Assembly: GCA_937129145.1 (NCBI GenBank) | Contig: CAKZMU010000031.1 | Coordinates: forward strand, 62,001 to 126,000 | DNA from: an uncultured Lacinutrix sp. | Lineage (GTDB): Bacteria > Bacteroidota > Bacteroidia > Flavobacteriales > Flavobacteriaceae | Length of the DNA: 64,000 nucleotides | Direction of reading: 5' to 3' | In this document: positions 52,274 to 62,017 of the stretch, piece after piece | Layout of the letters: every line of letters begins with the position of its first letter | How positions within the stretch are numbered: the first letter of the stretch is position 1 | Program-made: the position numbers and the translations under genes | The notes under the pieces: model-generated | The model's input: the letters and a program-made list of their open reading frames with translations, nothing else | What the model was told of the DNA's origin: nothing | Database searches by the model: none

Positions 52274-54724
52274 ATGGCGAAGTCTAAATTTACAAGTCTT
52301 GACAGTTTGTCATTTCAAGAATTTGATGAAAATTCAGAGTTAATTCCGTTAATGACACCTGAAGATGAAGCAGAAATTAATAACGAAATATTACCAGAAA
52401 CACTACCAATTTTACCATTGCGTAATACCGTTTTGTTTCCTGGCGTTGTTATTCCTATTACCGCAGGAAGAGATAAATCAATAAAACTAATTAACGATGC
52501 AAACAAAGGAAGCAAAGTTATTGGTGTGGTATCGCAAAAGGACGAAACTATTGAAGACCCTACTGCAAAAGATATCTACAAAAAAGGAACCGTAGCAAGA
52601 ATACTTAAAGTCTTAAAAATGCCTGATGGTAATACGACCATCATTATTCAAGGTAAAAAGAGGTTTGAAATAAATGATGTAATTACTGAAGAACCATATA
52701 TAAATGCTACTGTAAAAGAAGTCGCTGAGACTCGACCTGCGGATAATAATAGTGAGTTTAGAGCAATTATTGATTCTATTAAAGAACTGGCACTTCAAAT
52801 TATCAAGCAGAGTCCAAATATACCTTCAGAAGCTACGTTTGCTATTAAAAACATTGAAAGCAATTCGTTTTTAATCAATTTTGTGTCTTCAAACATGAAC
52901 CTTTCAGTTGAAGACAAACAAGAACTACTTGAAATAAACGATTTAAAGGAACGTGCTCTTGCAACGTTAAAGAATATGAATATTGAGCTTCAAAAACTGG
53001 AGCTTAAAAATGACATTCAGTCTAAGGTTCAAAGTGACATGAACCAACAACAACGTGAATACTTTCTACATCAGCAAATGAAAACTATCCAAGAGGAATT
53101 GGGTGGTGTATCATCTGATGAGGAAATTGAAGAAATGCGAGTTCGTGCCAAGTCTAAAAAATGGAGTAAGAAAATTAAGCAGCATTTTGATAAGGAATTG
53201 TCAAAAATACAACGAATGAACCCTCAAGTTGCTGAATATTCTATTCAACGAAACTACTTAGACTTGTTTTTGGATTTACCTTGGAACGAGTTTAGCAAAG
53301 ATAAATTTGACCTTAAACGTGCAAAAAGGATTTTAGACCGAGACCATTATGGTTTAGACGATGTAAAACGTCGTATAATTGAATATTTAGCGGTTCTAAA
53401 ACTTAGAAATGACATGAAGTCACCAATACTTTGTTTGTACGGCCCTCCAGGAGTTGGCAAAACATCTTTAGGAAAATCTATTGCTGAAGCTTTAGGTAGG
53501 GAATATGTACGGATGTCACTTGGTGGTTTACGTGATGAAGCTGAAATCCGTGGACATCGTAAAACATACATAGGTGCGATGCCTGGGCGAATTATTCAAA
53601 GTTTAAAAAAAGCAGGAACATCCAATCCAGTATTTGTGTTGGACGAAATAGATAAGTTGTCAAATTCGCATCAAGGCGACCCATCATCTGCGATGTTAGA
53701 GGTGCTTGACCCTGAGCAAAATTCAGAGTTTCATGATAACTTCTTGGAAATGGGTTACGATTTGTCTAAAGTTATGTTTATTGCGACATCTAACAGCTTG
53801 TCAACCATTCAACCTGCGTTACGGGACAGAATGGAAATAATAAACGTAACCGGTTATACCATTGAAGAAAAAGTTGAAATTGCTAAACGCCATTTATTAC
53901 CAAAGCAATTAAAAGAACACGGATTAACCACCAAACATTTAAAAATAGGGAAGCCACAGTTAGAGAAAATTGTGGAAGGTTACACAAGGGAATCTGGAGT
54001 TCGTGGTTTGGAAAAACAAATAGCAAAAATGGTTCGCCATGCTGCTAAAAACATAGCCATGGAAGAATCATATAATATCAAAGTCACTAACGAGGATGTT
54101 ATTGAAGTACTTGGCGGCCCAAAAATGGAACGCGATAAGTACGAAAACAACAATGTCGCTGGTGTTGTTACCGGACTTGCTTGGACACGTGTTGGAGGTG
54201 ATATTTTATTTATAGAGTCTATTCTTTCAAAAGGAAAAGGCAATATGACCATTACTGGGAACTTAGGGAAGGTCATGAAAGAATCGGCGACCATTGCAAT
54301 GGAGTACATAAAAGCTAATGCTGGTACTTTCGGAATTAATCCTGAAATTTTTGAAAAGTACAACGTACACATTCACGTACCAGAAGGTGCTACGCCAAAA
54401 GATGGCCCAAGTGCAGGTGTTACTATGTTAACATCATTAGTGTCGTTATTTACCCAGAAAAAAGTAAAGAAAAGTTTAGCAATGACAGGCGAAATTACAT
54501 TACGTGGCAAAGTATTACCAGTAGGAGGGATTAAGGAAAAGATTTTAGCAGCAAAACGAGCTAGAATAAAAGAGATTTTGCTATGTGAAGATAACAGAAG
54601 AGATATCAAAGAAATTAAAGAAGAATACTTAAAGGGATTAACTTTCCATTATGTTAGTGATATGAGCGAAGTGATTGATGTCGCTATCACAGATAAAAAA
54701 GTAAAAAACGCTAAGACCTTGTAA
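52274..54724 (+). CDS. lon: ATP-dependent protease Lon
   Basis: Degrades misfolded and regulatory cytoplasmic proteins. 816 residues. N-terminal substrate-binding domain ([20 protein letters not shown]), AAA+ module with Walker [10 protein letters not shown] (390-398) and FVLDEIDKL Walker B, sensor and arginine-finger region, then protease domain with catalytic Ser713 (DGPSAGVTM) and Lys754 ([13 protein letters not shown]). Typical length. Terminated by the hairpin at 54730. Confidence 0.97.
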   Translation: MAKSKFTSLDSLSFQEFDENSELIPLMTPEDEAEINNEILPETLPILPLRNTVLFPGVVIPITAGRDKSIKLINDANKGSKVIGVVSQKDETIEDPTAKDIYKKGTVARILKVLKMPDGNTTIIIQGKKRFEINDVITEEPYINATVKEVAETRPADNNSEFRAIIDSIKELALQIIKQSPNIPSEATFAIKNIESNSFLINFVSSNMNLSVEDKQELLEINDLKERALATLKNMNIELQKLELKNDIQSKVQSDMNQQQREYFLHQQMKTIQEELGGVSSDEEIEEMRVRAKSKKWSKKIKQHFDKELSKIQRMNPQVAEYSIQRNYLDLFLDLPWNEFSKDKFDLKRAKRILDRDHYGLDDVKRRIIEYLAVLKLRNDMKSPILCLYGPPGVGKTSLGKSIAEALGREYVRMSLGGLRDEAEIRGHRKTYIGAMPGRIIQSLKKAGTSNPVFVLDEIDKLSNSHQGDPSSAMLEVLDPEQNSEFHDNFLEMGYDLSKVMFIATSNSLSTIQPALRDRMEIINVTGYTIEEKVEIAKRHLLPKQLKEHGLTTKHLKIGKPQLEKIVEGYTRESGVRGLEKQIAKMVRHAAKNIAMEESYNIKVTNEDVIEVLGGPKMERDKYENNNVAGVVTGLAWTRVGGDILFIESILSKGKGNMTITGNLGKVMKESATIAMEYIKANAGTFGINPEIFEKYNVHIHVPEGATPKDGPSAGVTMLTSLVSLFTQKKVKKSLAMTGEITLRGKVLPVGGIKEKILAAKRARIKEILLCEDNRRDIKEIKEEYLKGLTFHYVSDMSEVIDVAITDKKVKNAKTL

Positions 54725-54729
54725 ATTTA

Positions 54730-54756
54730 AACCTCGATTTAGCCGAGGTTTTTTTT
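54730..54756 (+). terminator. Terminator after lon
   Basis: AACCTCG (54730-54736) pairs with CGAGGTT (54744-54750), followed by a T run. Confidence 0.8.
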
Positions 54757-54820
54757 AATAGTTAAAAATAAAACTCTTTGCAAATCGTTTTAAAATAGAT
54801 TTAGTTACTTTGCCTTTTTT

Positions 54821-55843
54821 ATGATAAGAGTCTTTACCACAATATGTTTACTGGTGTTATGCATTGAAACTAGCTTTTCACAAGTTGGAGGTGAATCTAC
54901 ATATCAATTTTTAAACCTTGTTTCGTCGCCACGTCAAGCTGCTTTGGGCGGAAAAGTCATCACAAATGTAGATTACGATGTTACCCAAGGGCTCTATAAT
55001 CCAGCGACCATTAATGTGGAAATGGATAACCAATTGGCGCTTAATTACACCAGTTATCTTGGTGGCATCGGTTATGGAACGGCTGCTTATGCTTACACCA
55101 TCGATAGACGCACACAAACCATTCATGGAGGTGTGACTTATATTAACTACGGAAGTTTTGACGGGTACGATGAAAATGGTGTTTCGACAGGAAGTTTCTC
55201 AGGAAGCGAAACAGCACTTTCGGTTGGTTATGCAACGCAAATTGGGTATTCCGATTTTTATGCTGGCGCAAATTTAAAGCTCATAACCTCTAAATTAGAA
55301 CAGTATAGTTCCTTTGGTGCGGCTGTGGATTTAGGTTTGTTGTATATAAACGAGTACTTGGATTTTAACGCAGCTCTTGTGGTTAGAAATCTAGGAAGCC
55401 AAATTACCACGTATGCAGGTTTACGAGAACCGTTGCCTTTTGAAATAGATTTTGGAATGGCACAAACCCTCGAACACGTACCTTTACGTTGGCACATGAC
55501 GTTTGAAAACTTACAGGAATGGCCAATAGGGCGACCAAACCCAGCAAGGGCTACGAGCGATTTAGAAGGTAATCAAACACAAGAAAAGGTAGGATTTTTT
55601 AATAATGCCTTTCGCCATTTAATTTTAGGTGCCGAATTGTTTCCAGATAAAGGATTTAATATTAGATTAGGCTATAGTTTTAGACGTGCCGAAGAATTAC
55701 GAATTTTAGAACAGCGAAATTTTTCAGGATTATCGTTTGGAGTTGGTATAAAAATGAACAATATGCGTTTTAGTTATTCGCATGCTAGATATACAAGTGC
55801 TTCAAATGCAAGCTTTTTTGGATTACAAATAGATTTACAATAA
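54821..55843 (+). CDS. porQ: Type IX secretion system protein PorQ
   Basis: 340 residues, signal peptide (VFTTICLLVLCIETSFSQ), then an outer-membrane barrel of the PorQ type with the start STYQFLNLVSSPRQAALGGK and NPATINVEMDNQLALNYTSY. PorQ works with PorU, PorV and PorZ in T9SS cargo processing. Presence of T9SS cargo at 22674-24269 agrees. Its stop overlaps the cmk start (TAATG). Confidence 0.88.
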   Translation: MIRVFTTICLLVLCIETSFSQVGGESTYQFLNLVSSPRQAALGGKVITNVDYDVTQGLYNPATINVEMDNQLALNYTSYLGGIGYGTAAYAYTIDRRTQTIHGGVTYINYGSFDGYDENGVSTGSFSGSETALSVGYATQIGYSDFYAGANLKLITSKLEQYSSFGAAVDLGLLYINEYLDFNAALVVRNLGSQITTYAGLREPLPFEIDFGMAQTLEHVPLRWHMTFENLQEWPIGRPNPARATSDLEGNQTQEKVGFFNNAFRHLILGAELFPDKGFNIRLGYSFRRAEELRILEQRNFSGLSFGVGIKMNNMRFSYSHARYTSASNASFFGLQIDLQ

Positions 55844-56538
55844 TGCAAAACATTACCATAGCCATCGACGGATTTTCATCCACTGGAAAAAGCACGCTAG
55901 CAAAACAAATAGCTAACGAATTAGGCTATGTATATGTGGATACTGGCGCTATGTATAGAGCAGTAACCCTATATGCTTTGCAACATGATTTTATTGATGA
56001 AAATGATTTTAGAGTCAACGATTTTGTACTAGAGCTAGATAACATCAAGGTATCTTTTAAATTCAATGAAGCTTTAGGGTTTTCTGAAATGTATTTAAAT
56101 GGTGTGAATGTTGAAAAAGAGATTAGAACCTTAGAAGTATCAAGCTATGTTAGTAAAGTATCAGCAGTTCCTGAAGTGCGTTATCAATTGGTAAAACAGC
56201 AACAAAAAATGGGCGAAGGTAAAGGCATCGTCATGGATGGACGCGATATTGGTACGGTGGTGTTTCCTCAGGCGGAATTAAAAATATTCATGACGGCTTC
56301 ACCAGAAATTAGAGCGCAACGCAGATATGACGAACTTATTAAAAGAGGAGATGAGGTAAATTTTGATGAAGTGCTACAAAATGTGCAAGAGCGAGATTAT
56401 ATAGATTCACATCGCGAAGATTCACCATTAGTTAAAGCTGATGATGCCATAGAAATTGATAATTCAAACCTTACCCTAGAAGAGCAATTTGAAAGCATTA
56501 TGAACTTGGTTAGAATGACACTTGAAGGTCAAGAATAG
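55843..56538 (+). CDS. cmk: Cytidylate kinase
   Basis: Phosphorylates CMP/dCMP with ATP. 231 residues. P-loop IDGFSSTGKSTLAKQIA at residues 7-23, YVDTGAMYRAVTLYAL, MDGRDIGTVVFP and RRYDELIKRG. The P-loop has F-S-S-T rather than the common P-A-A-S/P-S-G-S, still compatible with activity. Translationally coupled to porQ by TAATG overlap and followed by rpsA, the classical cmk-rpsA neighbourhood. Confidence 0.96.
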   Translation: MQNITIAIDGFSSTGKSTLAKQIANELGYVYVDTGAMYRAVTLYALQHDFIDENDFRVNDFVLELDNIKVSFKFNEALGFSEMYLNGVNVEKEIRTLEVSSYVSKVSAVPEVRYQLVKQQQKMGEGKGIVMDGRDIGTVVFPQAELKIFMTASPEIRAQRRYDELIKRGDEVNFDEVLQNVQERDYIDSHREDSPLVKADDAIEIDNSNLTLEEQFESIMNLVRMTLEGQE

Positions 56539-56610
56539 TAGTTTCATTTCCAATACTTTAAAATCTTCATTTCTAGTAAAATAAAATTAGCCAATTCCAT
56601 AAATAATATG

Positions 56611-56618
56611 TATTTTTG
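56611..56618 (+). promoter_or_regulatory. -7 element of rpsA
   Basis: TATTTTTG matches TAnnTTTG; no clear TTG 19 bp upstream. A leader of roughly 110 nt would follow, with a possible stem TTCTGTGTG (56677-56685)/CATACAGAA (56710-56718) shortly before the rpsA ATG. Confidence 0.6.
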
Positions 56619-56736
56619 CACTCCTTTTAGCGAATTATCAGGAAATTAAAAGGAATAAAAAAACAAATTATAACGCTTCTGTGTGTTAATCGCTTAATTT
56701 TTCTGAAGACATACAGAATACAAATTTTAATCAGCA

Positions 56737-58569
56737 ATGGCTGAAAAAAAAGAAAAAGCAGTAGAAGCACAAGTTGAAGACACTGCAAAAACCGAAGCTC
56801 CAGTAGTCTCTGAAGCGCAAGCAAATCCAGACAAATTTCTAAAAGATTTTAATTGGCACAATTACGAAGAAGGAATTGACCCAGTTGATGACAAACAATT
56901 AGAAGAATTCGAAAAATTAGTAGCCGAAAATTTTGTTGACACTTTAGATGACGAAGTTGTAGAAGGTGAAGTAATCCACATTACAGACCGTGATGCTATT
57001 ATTGACATCAATGCAAAATCTGAAGGTGTTATCTCTCTTAACGAGTTTCGTTACAACCCAGACTTAAAAGTTGGTGACAAAGTAGAAGTATTAATTGATG
57101 TTCGCGAAGATGCCACAGGACAATTAGTATTATCTCACCGTAAAGCTAGAGTAATTAAGGCTTGGGACCGTGTAAATGCAGCTCACGATTCTGGAGAAAT
57201 AGTAAATGGTTTTGTTAAATGTCGTACTAAAGGTGGTATGATTGTCGATGTATTTGGCATTGAAGCTTTCTTACCAGGTTCTCAAATCGATGTGAAACCT
57301 ATTAGAGATTACGACCAGTACGTAAACAAAACAATGGAATTTAAAGTGGTTAAAATCAATCACGAATTCAAAAACGTTGTGGTATCTCATAAAGCGCTTA
57401 TTGAAGCTGATATCGAGTTACAGAAGAAGGAAATTATTAGTCAATTAGAAAAAGGTCAAGTACTTGAAGGTTCTGTTAAAAACATTACTTCTTATGGTGT
57501 GTTTATGGACCTTGGTGGCGTTGACGGATTAATTCATATTACAGACCTTTCTTGGTCTAGAATTAACCACCCAAGTGAGGTTGTTGAGTTAGACGAGAAA
57601 ATTAATGTTGTAATCCTTGATTTTGATGAAAACAAATCAAGAATTCAATTAGGTCTTAAACAATTAAGTAAACATCCTTGGGAAGCTTTAGGCGAAGACA
57701 TAAAAATTGGAGATAAAGTTAAAGGAAAAGTTGTTGTAATTGCTGATTACGGTGCATTTATTGAAGTTGCTGAAGGCGTTGAAGGACTAATTCACGTATC
57801 TGAAATGTCTTGGTCAACACATTTACGTTCTGCACAAGATTTTGTTACTGTTGGTGACGAAGTTGAAGCACAAATATTAACTCTAGATAGAGAAGAACGT
57901 AAAATGTCTCTTGGAATTAAGCAATTAACTCCAGACCCTTGGACAGATATTACTAAGAAATATCCTGTAGGTTCTAAGCATTCAGGTATTGTACGTAACT
58001 TTACAAACTTTGGTGTGTTTGTTGAATTAGAAGAAGGTATTGATGGATTAATTTACATCTCTGATTTATCTTGGACTAAGAAAATTAAGCATCCATCTGA
58101 GTTCTGTGCTGTAGGTGATACTTTAGACGTAGTAGTATTAGAGTTAGATGTTGAAGGACGTAAATTAAGTTTAGGTCACAAACAAACAACTGAAAATCCT
58201 TGGGATAAGTATGAAACTGAGTTTGCATTAAACTCTACACATACTGGAGCTATTGAAGAAATAGTTGACAAAGGTGCTACTGTTAAGTTTAACGAAGACA
58301 TCGTTGCCTTTATTCCTTCTCGTCATTTAGAGAAAGAAGATGGTAAAAAGCTTAAAAAAGGAGAAGAAGCAGAGTTTAAAATTATTGAATTCAATAAAGA
58401 ATTTAAACGTGTTGTAGCTTCTCATACAGCTATCTTTAGAGAAGAAGAAGCAAAAATTGTAAAAGCTGCTGCTAAAAAAGCTTCAGCTGCTGCTGCAGAG
58501 GCAAAACCAACTTTAGGTGATGCTAATGACGCTTTACAAGCGCTTAAAGATAAAATGGACGGGAAATAA
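56737..58569 (+). CDS. rpsA: 30S ribosomal protein S1
   Basis: 610 residues. An acidic N-terminal leader (EAQVEDTAKTEAPVVSEAQA) is followed by several S1 RNA-binding repeats, clearest at GSVKNITSYGVFMDLGGVDG, GKVVVIADYGAFIEVAEGVE and GIVRNFTNFGVFVELEEGID. C-terminal alanine/lysine tail. Helps mRNA docking on the 30S; in Bacteroidota, which use few Shine-Dalgarno sites, it is especially important. Confidence 0.96.
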   Translation: MAEKKEKAVEAQVEDTAKTEAPVVSEAQANPDKFLKDFNWHNYEEGIDPVDDKQLEEFEKLVAENFVDTLDDEVVEGEVIHITDRDAIIDINAKSEGVISLNEFRYNPDLKVGDKVEVLIDVREDATGQLVLSHRKARVIKAWDRVNAAHDSGEIVNGFVKCRTKGGMIVDVFGIEAFLPGSQIDVKPIRDYDQYVNKTMEFKVVKINHEFKNVVVSHKALIEADIELQKKEIISQLEKGQVLEGSVKNITSYGVFMDLGGVDGLIHITDLSWSRINHPSEVVELDEKINVVILDFDENKSRIQLGLKQLSKHPWEALGEDIKIGDKVKGKVVVIADYGAFIEVAEGVEGLIHVSEMSWSTHLRSAQDFVTVGDEVEAQILTLDREERKMSLGIKQLTPDPWTDITKKYPVGSKHSGIVRNFTNFGVFVELEEGIDGLIYISDLSWTKKIKHPSEFCAVGDTLDVVVLELDVEGRKLSLGHKQTTENPWDKYETEFALNSTHTGAIEEIVDKGATVKFNEDIVAFIPSRHLEKEDGKKLKKGEEAEFKIIEFNKEFKRVVASHTAIFREEEAKIVKAAAKKASAAAAEAKPTLGDANDALQALKDKMDGK

Positions 58570-58595
58570 TATTTCTTAGACATTTATATAAAACT

Positions 58596-58624
58596 AAAGC
58601 CTTCCGTTTGGAGGGCTTTTTTTA
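58596..58624 (+). terminator. Terminator after rpsA
   Basis: AAAGCCTTCC pairs with GGAGGGCTTT around GTTT, followed by a T run. Confidence 0.8.
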
Positions 58625-58640
58625 TTGCTATATAAAACCA

Positions 58641-58671
58641 TTGCAAACACTAATTTTTTACCTTAACTTTG
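58641..58671 (+). promoter_or_regulatory. Promoter of the pyrR-pyrB operon
   Basis: TTG at 58641-58643, 20 bp spacer, TAACTTTG at 58664-58671; pyrR starts at 58697. Full match to the Bacteroidota consensus. No anti-terminator or PyrR attenuator hairpin is evident in the short leader. Confidence 0.75.
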
Positions 58672-58696
58672 CCAACCAAATACGTTTGGAAACTAT

Positions 58697-59236
58697 ATGA
58701 GTCAAAAAGTGTTACTTAATGCAAAAGAGGTAAACATCATTCTTCATCGATTGGCTTGTCAACTAATTGAAAATCACAACGACTTTTCTAACACGGTATT
58801 AATAGGAATTCAACCTAGAGGAAAATTTCTAGCTAACCGCTTGTGCAAAATGCTTCGTGAAGATTATAAAATTAAAAATGTTGAATTAGGTCAATTAGAC
58901 ATCACTTTTTTTAGGGATGATTTTAGACGTGGCGATAAACCATTAGAAGCAAACACCACCGAAATAGACTTTGTGGTCGAAAATAAAAAAGTAGTTTTTA
59001 TTGATGATGTCTTATATACTGGAAGAAGTATTCGTGCAGCATTAACAGCCATACAATCATTTGGAAGACCAGACGAAATAGAACTACTAACGCTTATCGA
59101 TAGGCGTTTTAGCAGGCATTTACCAATTCAACCAGATTATAGAGGACGACAAGTAGATGCTATTAATGATGAAAAAGTAAAAGTAAACTGGATTGAAAAC
59201 GAAGGGGAAGATTCAGTGTATTTAATAAATAAATAA
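58697..59236 (+). CDS. pyrR: PyrR-type phosphoribosyltransferase
   Basis: 179 residues. PRPP-binding motif VVFIDDVLYTGRSIRAAL, the N-terminal LIGIQPRGKFLANRL, and DITFFRDDFRRGDKP match bifunctional PyrR (uracil phosphoribosyltransferase and pyrimidine operon regulator). It heads an operon with pyrB. Without a visible attenuator in the leader, the regulatory role in this organism is uncertain. Confidence 0.92.
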   Translation: MSQKVLLNAKEVNIILHRLACQLIENHNDFSNTVLIGIQPRGKFLANRLCKMLREDYKIKNVELGQLDITFFRDDFRRGDKPLEANTTEIDFVVENKKVVFIDDVLYTGRSIRAALTAIQSFGRPDEIELLTLIDRRFSRHLPIQPDYRGRQVDAINDEKVKVNWIENEGEDSVYLINK

Positions 59237-59239
59237 AAT

Positions 59240-59386
59240 ATGTTTATAGCTATTGGACCAATTCAGGTAATTTTAATTTTAATAGTACCTATAGGAATCT
59301 TTTTTTTAGGATATATTGTAGGTAGAAAATCTGGTTACATTAAAAGAGTTAAAGAGACTGAAAAACAAAACAAGCAATTAAATTAA
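59240..59386 (+). CDS. Small membrane protein between pyrR and pyrB
   Basis: 48 residues: MFIAIGPIQVILILIVPIGI then FFLGYIVGRKSGYIKRVKET, ending KQNKQLN. One transmembrane helix (about residues 9-30) and a basic cytoplasmic tail. It starts 3 bp after the pyrR stop and lies before pyrB in the same orientation, so it is cotranscribed. No named family is recalled with confidence. Confidence 0.75.
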   Translation: MFIAIGPIQVILILIVPIGIFFLGYIVGRKSGYIKRVKETEKQNKQLN

Positions 59387-59412
59387 CTAAAATTGTATTA
59401 GATAAATTAGTT

Positions 59413-59447
59413 AAAAACTGTAAACTGCTACTGAATACTGAAAACTA
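59413..59447. repeat. Degenerate ACTG heptamer repeat
   Basis: ACTG occurs at 59417, 59424, 59430 and 59437, and ACTA at 59444, a 7,6,7,7-base spacing. It lies in the 66 bp gap before pyrB. Confidence 0.5.
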
Positions 59448-59452
59448 ATATT

Positions 59453-60382
59453 ATGAGCGAATTAAGTGTCAACCACTTATTAGGAATAAAATATCTTACC
59501 AAGGAAGATATTCAGCTTATTTTTGAAACAGCCGATCATTTTAAAGAGGTAATTAATAGGCCTATTAAAAAAGTACCTTCGCTTAGAGATATTACTATTG
59601 CCAATTTATTTTTTGAAAACTCCACCCGAACAAAACTATCATTTGAGCTTGCAGAAAAACGTTTATCAGCAGATGTTATAAACTTTTCAGCATCGCAATC
59701 ATCAGTTAAAAAAGGTGAAACCTTAATAGATACAGTCAATAACATTCTATCTATGAAAGTAGATATGGTAGTAATGAGGCACCCTAATCCAGGTGCAGGT
59801 GTGTTTTTATCAAACCATATTAATGCAAGTATAATAAATGCAGGTGATGGCGCTCACGAACATCCAACACAAGCATTGTTAGATTCTTATTCAATTAGAG
59901 AAAGACTAGGAGAGGTAAAAGGAAAAAATGTGGTTATTGTAGGAGATGTTCTGCATAGTCGTGTAGCCTTATCAAATATATTCGCCTTGCAATTACAAGG
60001 AGCTAAAGTGATGGTTTGCGGTCCAAAAACTTTGATACCAAAATACATAGATAAATTAGGTGTAAAAGTTGAAACTAATTTACGTAAAGCTTTGGAATGG
60101 TGTGACGTAGCAAATATGCTTCGCGTGCAAAATGAACGTATGGATATAAGCTATTTTCCTTCTACAAGGGAATATGCGCAGCAATTTGGAGTGACTAAAG
60201 AATTACTCAATTCCCTAAATAAAGAAATCACCATTATGCACCCAGGCCCAATAAATCGTGGTGTAGAGATAACCAGTGATGTAGCAGATTCAGACCAAGC
60301 AATTATACTCAATCAAGTAGAAAATGGCGTAGCAATTCGTATGGCAGTTATATATTTATTAGCCTCTAAAATTAAACAGTAG
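59453..60382 (+). CDS. pyrB: Aspartate carbamoyltransferase catalytic chain
   Basis: First committed step of pyrimidine synthesis: carbamoyl phosphate + aspartate to carbamoyl aspartate. 309 residues. Carbamoyl-phosphate site ENSTRTKLSFELAEKRL, the loop SQSSVKKGETLIDT, RHPNPGAG, NAGDGAHEHPTQALLD and the C-terminal HPGPINRGVEI. Typical length; no pyrI nearby. Confidence 0.97.
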   Translation: MSELSVNHLLGIKYLTKEDIQLIFETADHFKEVINRPIKKVPSLRDITIANLFFENSTRTKLSFELAEKRLSADVINFSASQSSVKKGETLIDTVNNILSMKVDMVVMRHPNPGAGVFLSNHINASIINAGDGAHEHPTQALLDSYSIRERLGEVKGKNVVIVGDVLHSRVALSNIFALQLQGAKVMVCGPKTLIPKYIDKLGVKVETNLRKALEWCDVANMLRVQNERMDISYFPSTREYAQQFGVTKELLNSLNKEITIMHPGPINRGVEITSDVADSDQAIILNQVENGVAIRMAVIYLLASKIKQ

Positions 60383-60385
60383 ATT

Positions 60386-60718
60386 ATGATTTTTGATAAA
60401 GATGGCAGTACTTCAATCATTACCCAAGAAAAGGCATCCATTGTAGAACTGGTAAAAAAACTACAAGTAATTTATAAAAGGTTTAAAAACGATAATATTA
60501 TTATAAACCTTACAACATTAAAGCCTCTTAAGGCAGAAGATGTTATAGAGTTTTTACAAATTTCCAATCAGCACAGAAAAGCAAAACAGTCTTTTGTTAT
60601 TGTGACCGATAAAATCCATAACGACCAAATTCCTGACGAATTGGTAATAGTGCCAACACTACAAGAAGCCTACGATATTATTGAGATGGAAGAAATTGAA
60701 AGAGATTTAGGGTTTTAA
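60386..60718 (+). CDS. STAS-like small protein linked to rnz
   Basis: 110 residues, no signal: a compact alternating fold (IIINLTTLKPLKAEDVIEFL; AKQSFVIVTDKIHNDQIPDE; VPTLQEAYDIIEMEEIERDL), resembling a STAS/anti-anti-sigma fold. It is 3 bp before rnz and 3 bp after pyrB, clearly in the operon. Sometimes labelled ribonuclease Z-associated in flavobacteria (from memory). Function unknown. Confidence 0.7.
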   Translation: MIFDKDGSTSIITQEKASIVELVKKLQVIYKRFKNDNIIINLTTLKPLKAEDVIEFLQISNQHRKAKQSFVIVTDKIHNDQIPDELVIVPTLQEAYDIIEMEEIERDLGF

Positions 60719-60721
60719 TTT

Positions 60722-61627
60722 ATGAAACTAACAATTTTAGGTTGTCATAGTGCTACACCGCGAATAAATACACATCCAACCTCACAAGTTCTTGAAATAC
60801 GAAACCATATTTTTTTAATAGACTGTGGCGAAGGCACCCAAGTACAACTTAGAAAGAACAAAGTCAAATTCAATAGAATAAAACATATTTTTATTTCGCA
60901 TTTACATGGCGACCATTGGTTTGGTTTGGTTGGATTAATATCAACATTTAGGTTGTTAACTCGTGAAACCGATTTGCACATTCACGGTCCAAAAGGCATA
61001 AAGGAAGTCATTACCATGCAAATGAAACTTGCCGATTCCTGGACCAATTATAAATTGATTTTTCACGAATTGACATCAAATACTTCTCAATTAATTTTTG
61101 AAGATGATAAAGTGGAGGTTTATACCATTCCATTAGACCATCGTGTTTATACCAATGGCTTTTTGTTTAAAGAAAAAGAAAACGAACGTAAATTATTACT
61201 TGGAGCTGCTGAAGATGCTAACATAGACAAAGCTTATTACAGAAAACTCAAACAAGGATTTGATGTGGTAAATAAAGATGGTAAATTAATTAAAAATGAC
61301 ACCGTTACCAAAGCTGGGAATCCGCCAAAAAGTTATGCCTTTTGTAGCGATACAGCTTATAGCGAATCCATTGTGCCAATAATTAAGGATGTAGATGTGC
61401 TGTACCACGAATCTACTTTTTTAGAGAAACTATCTCATTTGGCGACAAAAACCAAACACTCTACAGCCAAACAAGCAGCTACCATTGCAAAAATGGCTAA
61501 TGTTAAACAATTAATTTTAGGGCATTTTTCTACACGTTACGATGATGTATCTGAATTTATTGACGAAGCCTCAGAGGTTTTTGAAAACGTGGATACCGCA
61601 AAAGCAGGAAAAACGTTTGAATTTTAA
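60722..61627 (+). CDS. rnz: Ribonuclease Z
   Basis: Zinc beta-lactamase-fold tRNA 3'-processing endonuclease. 301 residues. N-terminal LGCHSATPRINTHPTSQVLE, metal motif FISHLHGDHWFGLVG (HxHxDH), FCSDTAYSESIV and the final LILGHFSTRY with a His ligand. Last plus-strand gene of the pyr operon; its stop overlaps the convergent next gene by 4 bp. Confidence 0.95.
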   Translation: MKLTILGCHSATPRINTHPTSQVLEIRNHIFLIDCGEGTQVQLRKNKVKFNRIKHIFISHLHGDHWFGLVGLISTFRLLTRETDLHIHGPKGIKEVITMQMKLADSWTNYKLIFHELTSNTSQLIFEDDKVEVYTIPLDHRVYTNGFLFKEKENERKLLLGAAEDANIDKAYYRKLKQGFDVVNKDGKLIKNDTVTKAGNPPKSYAFCSDTAYSESIVPIIKDVDVLYHESTFLEKLSHLATKTKHSTAKQAATIAKMANVKQLILGHFSTRYDDVSEFIDEASEVFENVDTAKAGKTFEF

Positions 61628-61935
61628 GACTTCTTATAAAACTTTTGTGCATGTATCACCATAATAATAACGCCAATTATTACAATAGAACTGGTAATTA
61701 ATATTCCATAGTGTTCCTTTATTTTCAAAAGAGTCATTATAGACCCAAAAGCTATCACTAAAGCACCAATAATGATTAGCCCTTTTTTCATCATTAACGA
61801 TAAATTGTCAATATCTACTTTTTCTTTATCTTCCTTATTCATGGTATTATATCCAGCAATAAGGTTTGGGTATTCTTTTACCAAGAACCCACATATAATA
61901 AGAATAGCACCCATTAATAAAGATGAAAAAAGCAT
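61624..61935 (-). CDS. DUF3784-like small membrane protein
   Basis: 103 residues. Three hydrophobic segments (about 3-20, 48-66, 75-95) and the sequence NLIAGYNTMNKEDKEKVDID, the hallmark of DUF3784 proteins. Inner-membrane protein of unknown function. Single gene, convergent with rnz. Confidence 0.8.
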   Translation of the reverse strand: MLFSSLLMGAILIICGFLVKEYPNLIAGYNTMNKEDKEKVDIDNLSLMMKKGLIIIGALVIAFGSIMTLLKIKEHYGILITSSIVIIGVIIMVIHAQKFYKKS

Positions 61936-62017
61936 AGTGACAGGTTTTTATAAGTCTAAGTTAGTAGTTTTTTAAATTCTGATAAAATATGATTATTAAA
62001 ACTTGTAAATTGCACCT

